Part shown: piece by piece, positions 17,982 to 26,807 of the stretch
Position numbering within the stretch: the first letter of the stretch is position 1
How the letters are laid out: every line of letters starts with the position of its first letter
Assembly: GCA_017935575.1 (NCBI GenBank)
Contig: JAGBHI010000045.1
Coordinates: 1-32,979 of the forward strand
DNA from: Bacteroidales bacterium
GTDB lineage: Bacteria; Bacteroidota; Bacteroidia; Bacteroidales; G3-4614
DNA: 32,979 nucleotides
Direction: 5' to 3'
Made by a program: the position numbers and the translations under genes
Notes under the pieces: generated by a model
Database searches by the model: none
What the model was told of the DNA's origin: nothing
What the model saw: only the letters and a program-made list of their open reading frames with translations

Positions 17982-18018
17982 GGGAAATTAGTATTAACCA
18001 TATAAAAAATATAGGGGT

Positions 18019-18297
18019 ATGAAACGAATAGCAAAAATAATTAGTAGATTGGTTTTATTAACACTGCTAATATTAACCTCAAACAATACTATAACAATAA
18101 ATATTAATATAGAAGAAACTTCTACATATAGTATAGAAGTGGTAGATTTAAGTAACAATTCTGTTCAAACAATTGTTCCTGAGATAAAAGTACAAGCAGG
18201 AGAGTATGAGCATACAATAAATCTCCCCAATGGCAACTATGTAGTTGCATGTTGTTTAAATGGGAATATTAATAGTAAAAAAGTTCAGGTAAAATAA
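18019..18297 (+). CDS. Small exported protein resembling a free-standing C-terminal beta-domain
   Basis: A 92-residue protein with a basic start and hydrophobic stretch (RLVLLTLLILTS), so probably exported. The rest is short beta-strands: YSIEVVDLSNNSVQ, then AGEYEHTINLPNGNYVVAC, then NSKKVQVK. This order (VxDL turn, GxY/NGNY, KxVxVK) is like the small DUF3244-type proteins of Bacteroidales and like the sorting domains at the ends of the neighbours. Here no enzyme or adhesin domain is attached. It is eight bases before the propeller gene, so they are co-transcribed. Function unknown. Confidence 0.75.
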   Translation: MKRIAKIISRLVLLTLLILTSNNTITININIEETSTYSIEVVDLSNNSVQTIVPEIKVQAGEYEHTINLPNGNYVVACCLNGNINSKKVQVK

Positions 18298-18305
18298 AAA
18301 ACATT

Positions 18306-19562
18306 ATGAACCGATTATTAAAATATTTATTAAGAACATTTGCGATATTGTTATTTACGATATCAAATGTATCCCCAATTCAGGGCGAATTGTGGCAGTG
18401 GAATAAAGAGTGGCATGATGACTATTACACAAATAGACTTACAAAGAATGCCGATTATATTATTATTGCCACAAGTAAGGGCGTTGTAAAACTTAACAAA
18501 ACAGACAATACCTTTTATAATGCCTCAAATGAATATTTGATAGATGAAAAGTGCAAAATAACCGCTATTCTTGCTCAAGGCAATGACACACTCTATTACT
18601 CAGATGGATATTATGGAGTAAGTTTGTTTGATGGAAATACAACAAAGAGTTATTATTATCCTTTACCCGTTTCCGATAATGGTGAATGTTATTCTTATTC
18701 ATTACTCTTAGATTCTTTGAACGATATTTGGATTAATTTTAGAGGATATTTTAGTAAACCAACGGAGTTTAATATATTCCCAATAAATCAACCATATAAA
18801 ATTCAAGATGCTATTTATGGAGCACCTACAGCGGTAATAATGGATATGGCAATTGATAGCAAAGGAGATTTGTGGATGGCAACTTATGGACTTTTTTACC
18901 AAGTAGTGTGCCTTCAAAATCAACAAAATTCTCCAATTGATGTAATAAGTGGAAAAGAAAAACAGGCAACCTCTATTGTGGTTGATTTTGATGATAATAT
19001 ATGGCTTACTTCAGATGATGGAATACATTGCTATAATCAAGAAACAGGCAAAGATAGTATTATGACAAATGCTACTAACCCTAATATCCCTGCTGTTCAA
19101 TTTTATGCTAACGACATAGATGATAATGGTAATATTTGGTTTACATCTGAGAGTAATTTGCTAAAATGGAATGGTTCTGAATTTACGACATACACCTGCA
19201 ATGGCTACGAGGAGGCTCGCTCAATACTTTGTGATGAGGATATTGTTTGGGTGTTATTAAAGAACGATAAGTTGTTGAAGTTCCAAAACAATGAATTTAA
19301 GACAATTGATTTATCTCCTGCTGTAACAGGTATTAAAGAGAGTATAGCAGAAGTTAGCAACACCAAAGCATACGTTTCAAATGGAGTGTTATATGTTGAG
19401 AATGCAGAGGGTATTAACTCTGTTGAGGTTTATGATGCAACAGGCAGGGTAATAACTTCTGGTAGTTACAATAGTAGTTCGGTTCAAATACAACTGCCTT
19501 CAACCCTTAAAGGTGTGATATTGGTAAAAGTTAATTATGAAGTTGTGAAAATAGTAATTTAA
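18306..19562 (+). CDS. Exported propeller-repeat protein with sorting-type C-terminus
   Basis: This 418-residue protein has a signal peptide (about 1-27, ending SPIQG). The body has repeated short motifs of the two-component-regulator-propeller type: NDIWINFRG, GDLWMATYG, DNIWLTSDDG and GNIWFTSES, spaced about 45-60 residues. They should form a beta-propeller. In hybrid two-component systems such propellers sense glycans, but here no histidine kinase or other signalling domain follows. Instead, residues ~340-418 (VSNGVLYVENAEG, VEVYDATGRVI, KGVILVKVN) are a T9SS type A-like tail. A secreted or surface binding protein is the best inference. Confidence 0.8.
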   Translation: MNRLLKYLLRTFAILLFTISNVSPIQGELWQWNKEWHDDYYTNRLTKNADYIIIATSKGVVKLNKTDNTFYNASNEYLIDEKCKITAILAQGNDTLYYSDGYYGVSLFDGNTTKSYYYPLPVSDNGECYSYSLLLDSLNDIWINFRGYFSKPTEFNIFPINQPYKIQDAIYGAPTAVIMDMAIDSKGDLWMATYGLFYQVVCLQNQQNSPIDVISGKEKQATSIVVDFDDNIWLTSDDGIHCYNQETGKDSIMTNATNPNIPAVQFYANDIDDNGNIWFTSESNLLKWNGSEFTTYTCNGYEEARSILCDEDIVWVLLKNDKLLKFQNNEFKTIDLSPAVTGIKESIAEVSNTKAYVSNGVLYVENAEGINSVEVYDATGRVITSGSYNSSSVQIQLPSTLKGVILVKVNYEVVKIVI

Positions 19563-19591
19563 CAATCATAATCAATTGTAATATATGAATT

Positions 19592-19625
19592 TGAGGTAAG
19601 GTCTTTTGTCCTTACCTCATTTTTT
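19592..19625 (+). terminator. Intrinsic terminator after the propeller gene
   Basis: A perfect 10-bp stem (19592-19601 with 19610-19619), eight-base loop, then six T (19620-19625). It starts 29 bases after the stop at 19562 and isolates the pfl promoter downstream. Confidence 0.85.
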
Positions 19626-19643
19626 GTTATGAACAATGAGCAG

Positions 19644-19675
19644 TTTGCTATAATGCGTAAAATGTAGTAATTTTG
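19644..19675 (+). promoter_or_regulatory. Promoter of pflB-pflA, full consensus
   Basis: TTTG (19644-19647), exactly 20 bases, then TAATTTTG (19668-19675). Both elements match the Bacteroidetes consensus perfectly. The leader to the ATG at 19731 is A-rich. This suggests strong expression; no operator is obvious. Confidence 0.8.
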
Positions 19676-19730
19676 CAGGCGAAAAAGAGATAAAGAAATA
19701 TTAAACAGTTTTTTTACTAAAATTGAATAT

Positions 19731-21971
19731 ATGAAATTTAACAGCGACAATTGGAAAGGTTTTAAGGGAGATGTTTGGCGTGACGAAATAAATGTCCGCG
19801 ATTTTATTCAAACAAACTATACTCCTTATGATGGCGATGAAAGTTTTTTAGTACCATCGTCTGAGAAGACTCATAAAGTGTGGAATAAGCTAACCGAAAT
19901 GTTTAAGGTTGAGCGTGAACGTGGTGTTTACGATGCCGAAACCAAATTGCCACAAACAATAACAACATACGGACCCGGCTACATTGATAAAGATAATGAA
20001 GTTGTAGTAGGTTTGCAAACAGATGCTCCTTTAAAACGCGGTATCTTCCCAAAAGGAGGAATACGTATGGTAGAGAATAGCTTGAATGCTTATGGCTATG
20101 AGTTAGACCCCATGACAAAAGAGATATTTACAAAATATCGTAAAACGCATAACGAAGGAGTCTTCTCGGCATACACCGAAGAGATGTTAGAGGCACGTCG
20201 TTCAGCAATTATTACAGGTTTGCCTGATGCATACGGACGTGGTCGTATCATAGGCGACTATCGTCGTGTAGCATTGTACGGAACAGAAGTCCTTATTGCA
20301 GAGAAAAAACATTTCCAAAAACGTTTGGATATACAAGAGATAACAGAAGAGACAATACGTAGTCGCGAAGAGGTTACCGAACAAATCAAAGCTCTAAAGG
20401 ACTTTGAAAAGATGTGTGCAGGGTACGGATTTGATGTAACACGCCCTGCAAAAGATGCACGCGAAGCAGTCCAATTTGTATATTTGGCATACTTGGCAGC
20501 AGTAAAAGACCAAGATGGAGCAGCAATGTCTATAGGACGTACAGCAACATTCTTGGATATCTATATTGAAAAAGATATACGTGAAGGAAAACTAACTGAA
20601 GAGGAGGCTCAAGAGTTAGTTGACCAAATGATTATAAAACTTCGTATAGTACGTTTCTTGCGTACACCGGAATACAACGACCTATTCTCAGGAGACCCTG
20701 TATGGGTAACCGAGTCGTTGGGAGGTATGGGAATAGACGGAAGAACATTGGTAACAAAAACATGTTATCGTTATCTTCATACCCTATATAACTTAGGTCC
20801 CGCACCAGAGCCAAACCTAACAGTACTATGGGCAGAAAAACTACCTGAAAATTGGAAGAAATATTGTGCAAAAGTATCAATTGATACATCAGCAATCCAA
20901 TATGAGAATGACGATTTAATGCGTGTAGAATATGGTGATGACTACGGAATAGCATGTTGCGTATCGCCTATGAAGATAGGAAAACAGATGCAATACTTCG
21001 GTGCGCGTGCCAATCTTGCCAAATGTTTGCTGTATGCAATAAACGGTGGACGTGATGAGATAAGCGGAGTACAAGTAGCGCCACGCTTTGCTCCTATAAC
21101 CAGCGAATATCTTGATTATGAAGAGGTAATGCAAAAATACTCTCAAATGATGCGTTGGTTGGCAAAAGTCTATATCAATGCATTGAAGATAATTCACTAT
21201 ATGCACGATAAATATGCATATGAAGCATTTGAGATGAGTTTGCACGATGGTAGAGTAGAGCGTATCCGTGCGACAGGAATTGCTGGATTGTCTATTGTTG
21301 CCGATTCATTAGCTGCGATACGCGATTGCAAAGTAAAAGTAATTCGCGATGAGCGAGGTTTGGCAGTAGGATTTGAGCGTGAAGGAGATTATGTTCCTTT
21401 CGGAAACAATTGTGATAGCACTGATAAGATAGCAGTTGATATAACAGAGCGTTTTATGGAGTATCTTCGTCAACACGAAACATACCGTAACGCAACACCA
21501 ACACAATCAATACTTACAATTACAAGTAATGTTGTATATGGTAAGAAAACAGGCTCAACTCCTGATGGACGAAAAGGCGGAACACCATTTGCACCGGGAG
21601 CTAACCCAATGAACGGGCGCGATATAAAAGGAGCTGTTGCAGCTTTGGCATCTGTTGCAAAACTTCCATTCCAACATGCACATGACGGAATATCATATAC
21701 ATTTGCAATATCTCCTGCCGCATTAGGAAAAGAGAACGAAACGAGAGTAAATAACCTTGTAGGACTACTTGATGGATACTTTACTCCAACAGGAGGACAA
21801 CATTTGAACGTAAACGTATTTGATGCAGATCTTTTGATAGATGCAATGGAGCACCCCGAGAAATATCCTCAATTAACAATTCGTGTATCGGGATATGCAG
21901 TAAACTTTGTAAAACTAACAAAAGAACAACAATTAGACGTTATTTCAAGAACTATCAACCAATCTATGTAA
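19731..21971 (+). CDS. pflB: Formate C-acetyltransferase (pyruvate formate-lyase)
   Basis: PflB converts pyruvate and CoA to acetyl-CoA and formate without oxygen, using a glycyl radical. The 746 residues are typical in length. The thiyl pair Cys409-Cys410 is in GIACCVSP, and the radical Gly721 is in RVSGYAVNF close to the C-terminus. [15 protein letters not shown] and [14 protein letters not shown] segments are as in the true pyruvate enzyme, and the CC pair separates it from glycerol dehydratase-type relatives. The gene has its own consensus promoter. pflA follows by seven bases, so enzyme and activase are one operon. No focA transporter is adjacent. Confidence 0.97.
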   Translation: MKFNSDNWKGFKGDVWRDEINVRDFIQTNYTPYDGDESFLVPSSEKTHKVWNKLTEMFKVERERGVYDAETKLPQTITTYGPGYIDKDNEVVVGLQTDAPLKRGIFPKGGIRMVENSLNAYGYELDPMTKEIFTKYRKTHNEGVFSAYTEEMLEARRSAIITGLPDAYGRGRIIGDYRRVALYGTEVLIAEKKHFQKRLDIQEITEETIRSREEVTEQIKALKDFEKMCAGYGFDVTRPAKDAREAVQFVYLAYLAAVKDQDGAAMSIGRTATFLDIYIEKDIREGKLTEEEAQELVDQMIIKLRIVRFLRTPEYNDLFSGDPVWVTESLGGMGIDGRTLVTKTCYRYLHTLYNLGPAPEPNLTVLWAEKLPENWKKYCAKVSIDTSAIQYENDDLMRVEYGDDYGIACCVSPMKIGKQMQYFGARANLAKCLLYAINGGRDEISGVQVAPRFAPITSEYLDYEEVMQKYSQMMRWLAKVYINALKIIHYMHDKYAYEAFEMSLHDGRVERIRATGIAGLSIVADSLAAIRDCKVKVIRDERGLAVGFEREGDYVPFGNNCDSTDKIAVDITERFMEYLRQHETYRNATPTQSILTITSNVVYGKKTGSTPDGRKGGTPFAPGANPMNGRDIKGAVAALASVAKLPFQHAHDGISYTFAISPAALGKENETRVNNLVGLLDGYFTPTGGQHLNVNVFDADLLIDAMEHPEKYPQLTIRVSGYAVNFVKLTKEQQLDVISRTINQSM

Positions 21972-21978
21972 GTAGATA

Positions 21979-22704
21979 ATGGAAATAGTTGGTAAAATAC
22001 ATTCAATAGAGAGTTTCGGGACCGTTGACGGTCCCGGAATTCGTTTTGTAACCTTTATGCAGGGTTGTCCCTTGCGTTGTGCCTATTGTCATAATCCCGA
22101 CACATGGGATATTCAAGCCCAAACAAAATATGAATATACGCCATCTCAACTCTTTGACGAGGCAATGCGTTATAAAAATTTCATAAAGAGTGGAGGTGTA
22201 ACTCTTACAGGAGGAGAACCTTTAATGCAACCCGACTTTGTTCGTGAATATTTCAGGCTATGTCAAGAGGCAGGAGTGCATACCGCGCTTGATACAGCAG
22301 GCTCTGTAATAACCGAAAAAACGCTTTCGGTATTGGATTACACAAACCTTGTTCTTTTAGATATAAAGGCTCTTGATGCTGGGTTGTGTAAAAAAGTATC
22401 CGGAAGTAATGGGCAAGCAACATTTCGCTTTTTAGATGAGTTGCAGAGTAGAAACATTCCAACATGGATACGTCATGTTGTGGTGCCAACTTTAACCGAT
22501 AACGATACCTCCATTAAATCCCTAATAGAGTATTTAAAACCCTATAATGTAGTTGAAAAAATAGAGTGGTTACCCTATCATACATTAGGTGTCTTCAAAT
22601 ACAAAGAGTTAGGAATTCCATATCCGTTAGAAGGGATAGAGCCTCTCGATAAAAAACGAATAGAAGAGATAAAGAAGATGCAACAATTTATCAATAGAGA
22701 GTAG
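21979..22704 (+). CDS. pflA: Pyruvate formate-lyase activating enzyme (radical SAM)
   Basis: PflA uses S-adenosylmethionine and a [4Fe-4S] cluster to place the glycyl radical on PflB Gly721. The 241 residues match the short, ferredoxin-domain-free activases. The cluster Cys30, Cys34 and Cys37 form CPLRCAYC (CxxxCxxC). TLTGGEPLMQPDF is the SAM-binding GGE region, and LLDIKALD and WIRHVVVP are conserved further on. It ends 12 bases before the stop of xseB, which is read from the other strand; both stops are TAG and no clear terminator fits between them. Confidence 0.96.
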   Translation: MEIVGKIHSIESFGTVDGPGIRFVTFMQGCPLRCAYCHNPDTWDIQAQTKYEYTPSQLFDEAMRYKNFIKSGGVTLTGGEPLMQPDFVREYFRLCQEAGVHTALDTAGSVITEKTLSVLDYTNLVLLDIKALDAGLCKKVSGSNGQATFRFLDELQSRNIPTWIRHVVVPTLTDNDTSIKSLIEYLKPYNVVEKIEWLPYHTLGVFKYKELGIPYPLEGIEPLDKKRIEEIKKMQQFINRE

Positions 22705-22716
22705 GGTAATTTCCCC

Positions 22717-22917
22717 CTATTCTTCCCCAATATTCTCTAAAAGTTTCTTAAGTTCCTCATCAGTTTGAAAAAGATAACCTTTGCAAAACTTTAATAGCTC
22801 AACACTCTTTTGAGCATATGCTTTTAGTTCATCAACTCTGCAATCGTCGCTTTGTAGTTTTGCTACAATCTCTTCAAGTTCGCTAACAGCGTCACTGTAA
22901 CTCTTAATTTTATCCAT
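22717..22917 (-). CDS. xseB: Exodeoxyribonuclease VII small subunit
   Basis: A 66-residue, mostly helical protein: SYSDAVSELEEIVAKLQSDD is the family hallmark, followed by LKAYAQKSVELLKFCKGYL and an acidic tail. XseB binds several copies per XseA and is needed for exonuclease VII, which degrades single-stranded DNA from both ends. It follows xseA by five bases on the minus strand, the standard order. Confidence 0.95.
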   Translation of the reverse strand: MDKIKSYSDAVSELEEIVAKLQSDDCRVDELKAYAQKSVELLKFCKGYLFQTDEELKKLLENIGEE

Positions 22918-22922
22918 AACAA

Positions 22923-24224
22923 TTATCTCTTTTTAATCTCTGCCGAAGCGATGCCGTCGGCAAACATAATATCTATATTATCGTTATTATTAATCTCGTT
23001 TATACTTTTTATGGCGCGTCCATCTTTTATAGCAATGGAGTATCCGCGTTTTAAAATCCTATCGGGCGAAGATAGGTTTATATTGTTCTCAATCAGTGAT
23101 AATTTTGATTTCTCCCTTTCAATAACTCTCTCAATACGCTCCTTTATAGAGGTTGATAAAATTGCAGAATTTATCTTTGCCTTTGTTATCTTGGTATTAA
23201 CCTCTGAAGCAATTTTATTACCAAATTGCGATAGTTTCATTCTCTCCCTTTCAACTCTTTTTGAGATATAAGCAGGAATAGCCAATTCAATAGCGTTGAG
23301 TCTTATTTTATTATCATAAAGAGAGTTTTTAATTCTCTCAGTAATCTCTCCACTCAACTCATTTAGATATTCATAATTGGTATTGGCTCTTGAAATTAAA
23401 AATTCAGCAACGGCAGTGGGAGTTTTTACACTTTGGTTTGCAACATAATCCAAAACTGTAATATCACGTTCATGCCCTATTCCCACAATTACAGGTAAAG
23501 GAAACTGAGCAACATTTACGGCAAGTTCATAGCTGTCAAAGCAATTTAATTCTGAGGTTGCGCCACCACCCCTTATAATAACAACACAATCAAACAGGTC
23601 AATATTGTTGTAAATTCTATTAAGAGCATCAATAATGCTTTTGGCACTTTGTTCGCCTTGCATAAGGGCTTTAAAGAGAACGGGATAAAAAATATAACCC
23701 TTTGAGTTCCTTTTTAGTTGATCGCAAAAGTCTCCATATCCTGCTGCTGTTGCCGACGAAATAACCGCAATTCTTTGAGGTATAGGTGTCAATTCAAGGA
23801 GTTTATTATCGTCAATAACACCCTCCTCTTGCAGTTGCTTTAAAATCATGGTTCGGCGCATAGCCATATCGCCTATTGTGTAGGCGGGATCAATATCCCA
23901 AACCGTCAGAGAGTAGTGATAAAGAGGGTCAAATGCAACCTTTACGCAAACAAGCACTTTAATGCCTGCTTTTAATGTCATACCTGTTGAATATTCAAAA
24001 AACGGGCGTAGTTTACGATATGTGGCAGCCCAAATATTTGCTCTTGCTTTTGCAACAGTTCGTCCCTGTTCATCTTTCTGAACCAACTCCATATAGCAGT
24101 GTCCTGATGAATTCTCACGCAGTTCGCTTATTTCGGCAGCAACCCTATATTTATCAGGTAACGCGCTACCTATGGCAACACTTGCCATATTGTTGAGTTC
24201 GTATAGTGTAATATCTTTAGCCAT
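22923..24224 (-). CDS. xseA: Exodeoxyribonuclease VII large subunit
   Basis: XseA is the catalytic subunit of exonuclease VII. The 433-residue protein begins with an OB-fold (VAAEISELRENSSGHCYMEL in part) at 1-100. The nuclease domain shows VISSATAAGYGDF, VVIIRGGGATSELNCFDS and GIGHERDITVLDYVAN followed by TPTAVAEFL, all conserved. A long charged coiled region (about 290-390) and a short C-terminal end (RGYSIAIKDG) follow. It is third in a minus-strand cluster mnmA, S8 peptidase, xseA, xseB with gaps of 16 bases or fewer. Confidence 0.96.
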   Translation of the reverse strand: MAKDITLYELNNMASVAIGSALPDKYRVAAEISELRENSSGHCYMELVQKDEQGRTVAKARANIWAATYRKLRPFFEYSTGMTLKAGIKVLVCVKVAFDPLYHYSLTVWDIDPAYTIGDMAMRRTMILKQLQEEGVIDDNKLLELTPIPQRIAVISSATAAGYGDFCDQLKRNSKGYIFYPVLFKALMQGEQSAKSIIDALNRIYNNIDLFDCVVIIRGGGATSELNCFDSYELAVNVAQFPLPVIVGIGHERDITVLDYVANQSVKTPTAVAEFLISRANTNYEYLNELSGEITERIKNSLYDNKIRLNAIELAIPAYISKRVERERMKLSQFGNKIASEVNTKITKAKINSAILSTSIKERIERVIEREKSKLSLIENNINLSSPDRILKRGYSIAIKDGRAIKSINEINNNDNIDIMFADGIASAEIKKR

Positions 24225-24240
24225 GTTGCAACTAAAATAG

Positions 24241-25524
24241 TTATCTCAAATTTTTTATTTTAAAGATACCATATCCATATATTGGAGATGGTTTCCGCTT
24301 TCTATTTCCACACTCTCTTAACAAAGATGTAACCTCATTCGCTGTAAGTTGAGGCATTCTTTGCCAAATAAGAGCAGTACTGCCGGCTACAATAGGAGCT
24401 GCAAATGATGAACCGTATGCACATTTTATATTGCCGTCGGAGTCAATTATTGGACACTCTTCTCCTAAAGCTACTAAATCAGGTTTTACAACATTATTTT
24501 TCCTGTAACCCTTTGAAGAGAAACTTGATATTTCCCCCTTTTTATTAACAGAGCCAACAGCAATGATATTTTGTGCATCAGCAGGGGCAGTAATACCATC
24601 TTTATCTATGTTTCCGCAACTATTAATAACCACCATTCCTTTTTTAGATGCAATCTCTGCACCAATTGAAGATATTGCAGGTTGCTTGTTTTTGTACCCT
24701 AACGACGAAGTTAAGATATCAACCCCAATGCTATCTGCAATTTCAGCGCCTTTTACCCAAAAGTCCTCTTCGTAAGGAGCCTCAATGCTCAAATCTTCGG
24801 TACGAATAAGAGCATAATCGCATTTAGGAGCAACACCAATATACTTGCCACTATTATTTGTCATCATTATAGAGAGAACAGCAGTGCCATGGTTATGCTC
24901 TTTATATATATTCCCTTTAGGATTTACCACGTCGGTAGCAAACTTTATTCTTGTATAGTCAAACCACTCCGAAAGAGTATCAATACCCCCAAATCCTGCA
25001 TCAAGAAGAGCAATATATATATTGTTGCCCTCTATCCCTTTTGAGTGTAAAGGTTTACAGTTCGTAAAATTAATAATCTCTTGCGATGCCCCATATATTG
25101 AATTGCTATTGCTTTTGCCAAACGAGAAATACTCCTCATCTTTCACCTTATCCCTTTTGCCGTTAAAACATATAAATTCTACCTTTTTTACAAATGGAAG
25201 TTGTTCAATAATTTTTATAGAAGAAGAGTCGTTACTCTCAACAATTATCGAGTTAAGCCATTTTGAACGACATAGCTCTTTTCCGGCAATATTGGTAATC
25301 TCTTTGCAATATCTCTCGGTTAAAGGTAAATCCTCTTCCGTTATTCTAATATTCTGTTTGTTACGGCGTACAATGGCTTTTTCAGATAAAAAATCAAGAG
25401 GCTTGTCTATTGAGTAACCACACTCGTTTTTGTCAGTAAACCATACCCTAAAAAAGAGAGAGCCCTCTGCATTAATAGGATAGGAGAGTATGCATACGAG
25501 AATAATAATTAAAAACCTCTTCAT
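24241..25524 (-). CDS. Exported subtilisin-like serine peptidase (S8)
   Basis: A 427-residue S8 peptidase starting at ATG 25524, where a good signal peptide (MKRFLIIILVCILSYPINA) begins. An upstream in-frame ATG at 25548 would overlap mnmA by 17 bases and is less likely. The catalytic triad is Asp175 (LLDAGFGG), His212 (HNHGTAV) and Ser373 (GSSFAAP), with oxyanion Asn305 in NSCGN. Residues 20-150 resemble a short inhibitor/chaperone prodomain with RRNKQNI and VKKVEFI segments. The end is YGYGIFKIKNLR, with no sorting-type C-terminus, unlike the C25 peptidase, so it may stay periplasmic or be anchored otherwise. Substrate unknown. Confidence 0.9.
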   Translation of the reverse strand: MKRFLIIILVCILSYPINAEGSLFFRVWFTDKNECGYSIDKPLDFLSEKAIVRRNKQNIRITEEDLPLTERYCKEITNIAGKELCRSKWLNSIIVESNDSSSIKIIEQLPFVKKVEFICFNGKRDKVKDEEYFSFGKSNSNSIYGASQEIINFTNCKPLHSKGIEGNNIYIALLDAGFGGIDTLSEWFDYTRIKFATDVVNPKGNIYKEHNHGTAVLSIMMTNNSGKYIGVAPKCDYALIRTEDLSIEAPYEEDFWVKGAEIADSIGVDILTSSLGYKNKQPAISSIGAEIASKKGMVVINSCGNIDKDGITAPADAQNIIAVGSVNKKGEISSFSSKGYRKNNVVKPDLVALGEECPIIDSDGNIKCAYGSSFAAPIVAGSTALIWQRMPQLTANEVTSLLRECGNRKRKPSPIYGYGIFKIKNLR

Positions 25525-25531
25525 GATATTC

Positions 25532-26614
25532 TTATAGTATAGCCTCAATCTCTCTGTCAGATAATGGTGAGTTTATAAAACCACCACCAACAACTCTGTT
25601 CCCAATGTAGAATACTGCCGATTGCCCCGGAGCAATAGCCGATGCAGGAGAGTCAAACACAACAGAAACAACCTCTTCAGCCAATACTAATTTCTTTATT
25701 TTATAGGGAGTACCTCTGTAACGTATTCTAACAACCAAATCGGCAGATGATAATAGGCTCTCGTCAACAAATTTGCAACCGTCAATTTTCATTCCGTTTA
25801 CAAATAAATCCTCCTCAAACCCAAGTTTAACGGTATTTTTAATAGGGTTTATTTTAGTAACATATGCAGGTCGTCCCAATGCAATTTCAAGACCTTTGCG
25901 TTGTCCAATAGTATAAAATGGATACCCTTTGTGTTGCCCCAATCTTTTACCGAGTTTGTCAACAAAATAGCCCCCTGCAAAACGTTGGTCAATATCTTTT
26001 ACATTTTGGCGTAAGAAAGTGCGATAATCCTTCTCAATGAAACATATCTCCATACTCTCGGTTTTGTTTGCACTGCTCTCAAACCCACGTTGGCGCATCA
26101 TCTCTTTAACATCACTTTTAATATATCTGCCTAAAGGAAAAATTGTTTGAGAAAGTTGCTCTTGTGATAATTGCCATAAGAAGTACGATTGGTCTTTCGT
26201 TCCGTCGCCACCCTCTTCAATAAAAAAACGGTTATTCTCTTCTATTATATTTACATAGTGTCCCGTAGCAATTTTATCACATTTTAATTTGTCGGCTGTT
26301 GCCATAAGCGATGCCCACTTGAAATTAGGGTTACACATAACGCATGGGTTTGGAGTTCTACCATTCATATACTCATCAATAAAAGGTTTTATTACTCCCT
26401 CTTTAAATTGGTCTCGAATATCAATAACATGGTGTTCAATGCCCAATCTGTTTGCCAAATTTCTTGCATCAGTAATAAATTGAGGCTCTTCGTTATCAGA
26501 AGTTCTCTCCCACATTCTTAAAGTGGCACCAACAACCTCATATCCCATATCCATAAGCATAATGCAAACAGCCGAACTGTCAACGCCTCCGCTCATTCCA
26601 ACCAAAACTCTCAT
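25532..26614 (-). CDS. mnmA: tRNA-specific 2-thiouridylase
   Basis: MnmA places sulfur on uridine 34 of tRNA-Lys, -Glu and -Gln using ATP and a persulfide relay. In 360 residues it shows the P-loop SGGVDSS (8-14), the first catalytic Cys94 in NPCVMCN, and the second Cys191 in SMEICFIEKDYRTFL. The FYTIGQRKGL segment and a C-terminal beta-barrel (IAPGQSAVFY) follow. It is the first gene of the minus-strand cluster. Its start is divergent from the large phosphoesterase gene, with 193 bases between. Confidence 0.96.
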   Translation of the reverse strand: MRVLVGMSGGVDSSAVCIMLMDMGYEVVGATLRMWERTSDNEEPQFITDARNLANRLGIEHHVIDIRDQFKEGVIKPFIDEYMNGRTPNPCVMCNPNFKWASLMATADKLKCDKIATGHYVNIIEENNRFFIEEGGDGTKDQSYFLWQLSQEQLSQTIFPLGRYIKSDVKEMMRQRGFESSANKTESMEICFIEKDYRTFLRQNVKDIDQRFAGGYFVDKLGKRLGQHKGYPFYTIGQRKGLEIALGRPAYVTKINPIKNTVKLGFEEDLFVNGMKIDGCKFVDESLLSSADLVVRIRYRGTPYKIKKLVLAEEVVSVVFDSPASAIAPGQSAVFYIGNRVVGGGFINSPLSDREIEAIL

Positions 26615-26675
26615 CTCTCCAATTAATCAAGTGAAACTATTACAACTATGCGAAAATACAAAAAAATAAGATACT

Positions 26676-26695
26676 AATAGATATAAATATCTATT
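26676..26695. promoter_or_regulatory. Perfect palindrome in the mnmA / 26808 divergent region
   Basis: Nine-base arms (26676-26684 and 26687-26695) with two bases between read AATAGATAT-AA-ATATCTATT. A dyad in a divergent promoter region can be an operator, but it is A/T only and could be chance in this AT-rich spacer. Confidence 0.35.
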
Positions 26696-26732
26696 CATTT
26701 GTTCTATTTATATGATATTCATATATTTTATA

Positions 26733-26740
26733 TATCTTTG
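26733..26740 (+). promoter_or_regulatory. Candidate -7 element for the 26808 gene
   Basis: TATCTTTG is a full match to TAnnTTTG, 67 bases before the ATG at 26808. A weak TTTA at 26707-26710 (spacing 22) is the only -33 candidate. Confidence 0.45.
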
Positions 26741-26807
26741 TACATCTTTTTTTTGAGGAAGAGTAATTAATAAAAAAAATCCATAATTTAACCAATAAAT
26801 AATTAAC

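Larger units (their letters stand above)
17662..18018. other. Gene-free stretch with a C-terminal-domain relic and a promoter
   Basis: This 357-base gap after tamL contains no intact gene. Near its start is a coding relic (17699-17795) and near its end a promoter (17951-17981). I see no clear terminator hairpin for tamL. The rest, about 17796-17950, is AT-rich with nothing I recognise. Confidence 0.7.

Noticed and set aside
22701..22720. Hairpin between the pflA and xseB stops
   Set aside because: Only five base pairs (TAGGG/CCCTA) with no T-run; too weak to call a terminator.
25525..25548. Upstream ATG of the S8 peptidase at 25548
   Set aside because: It overlaps mnmA and precedes the signal peptide with charged and tyrosine residues; ATG 25524 gives a clean signal peptide.
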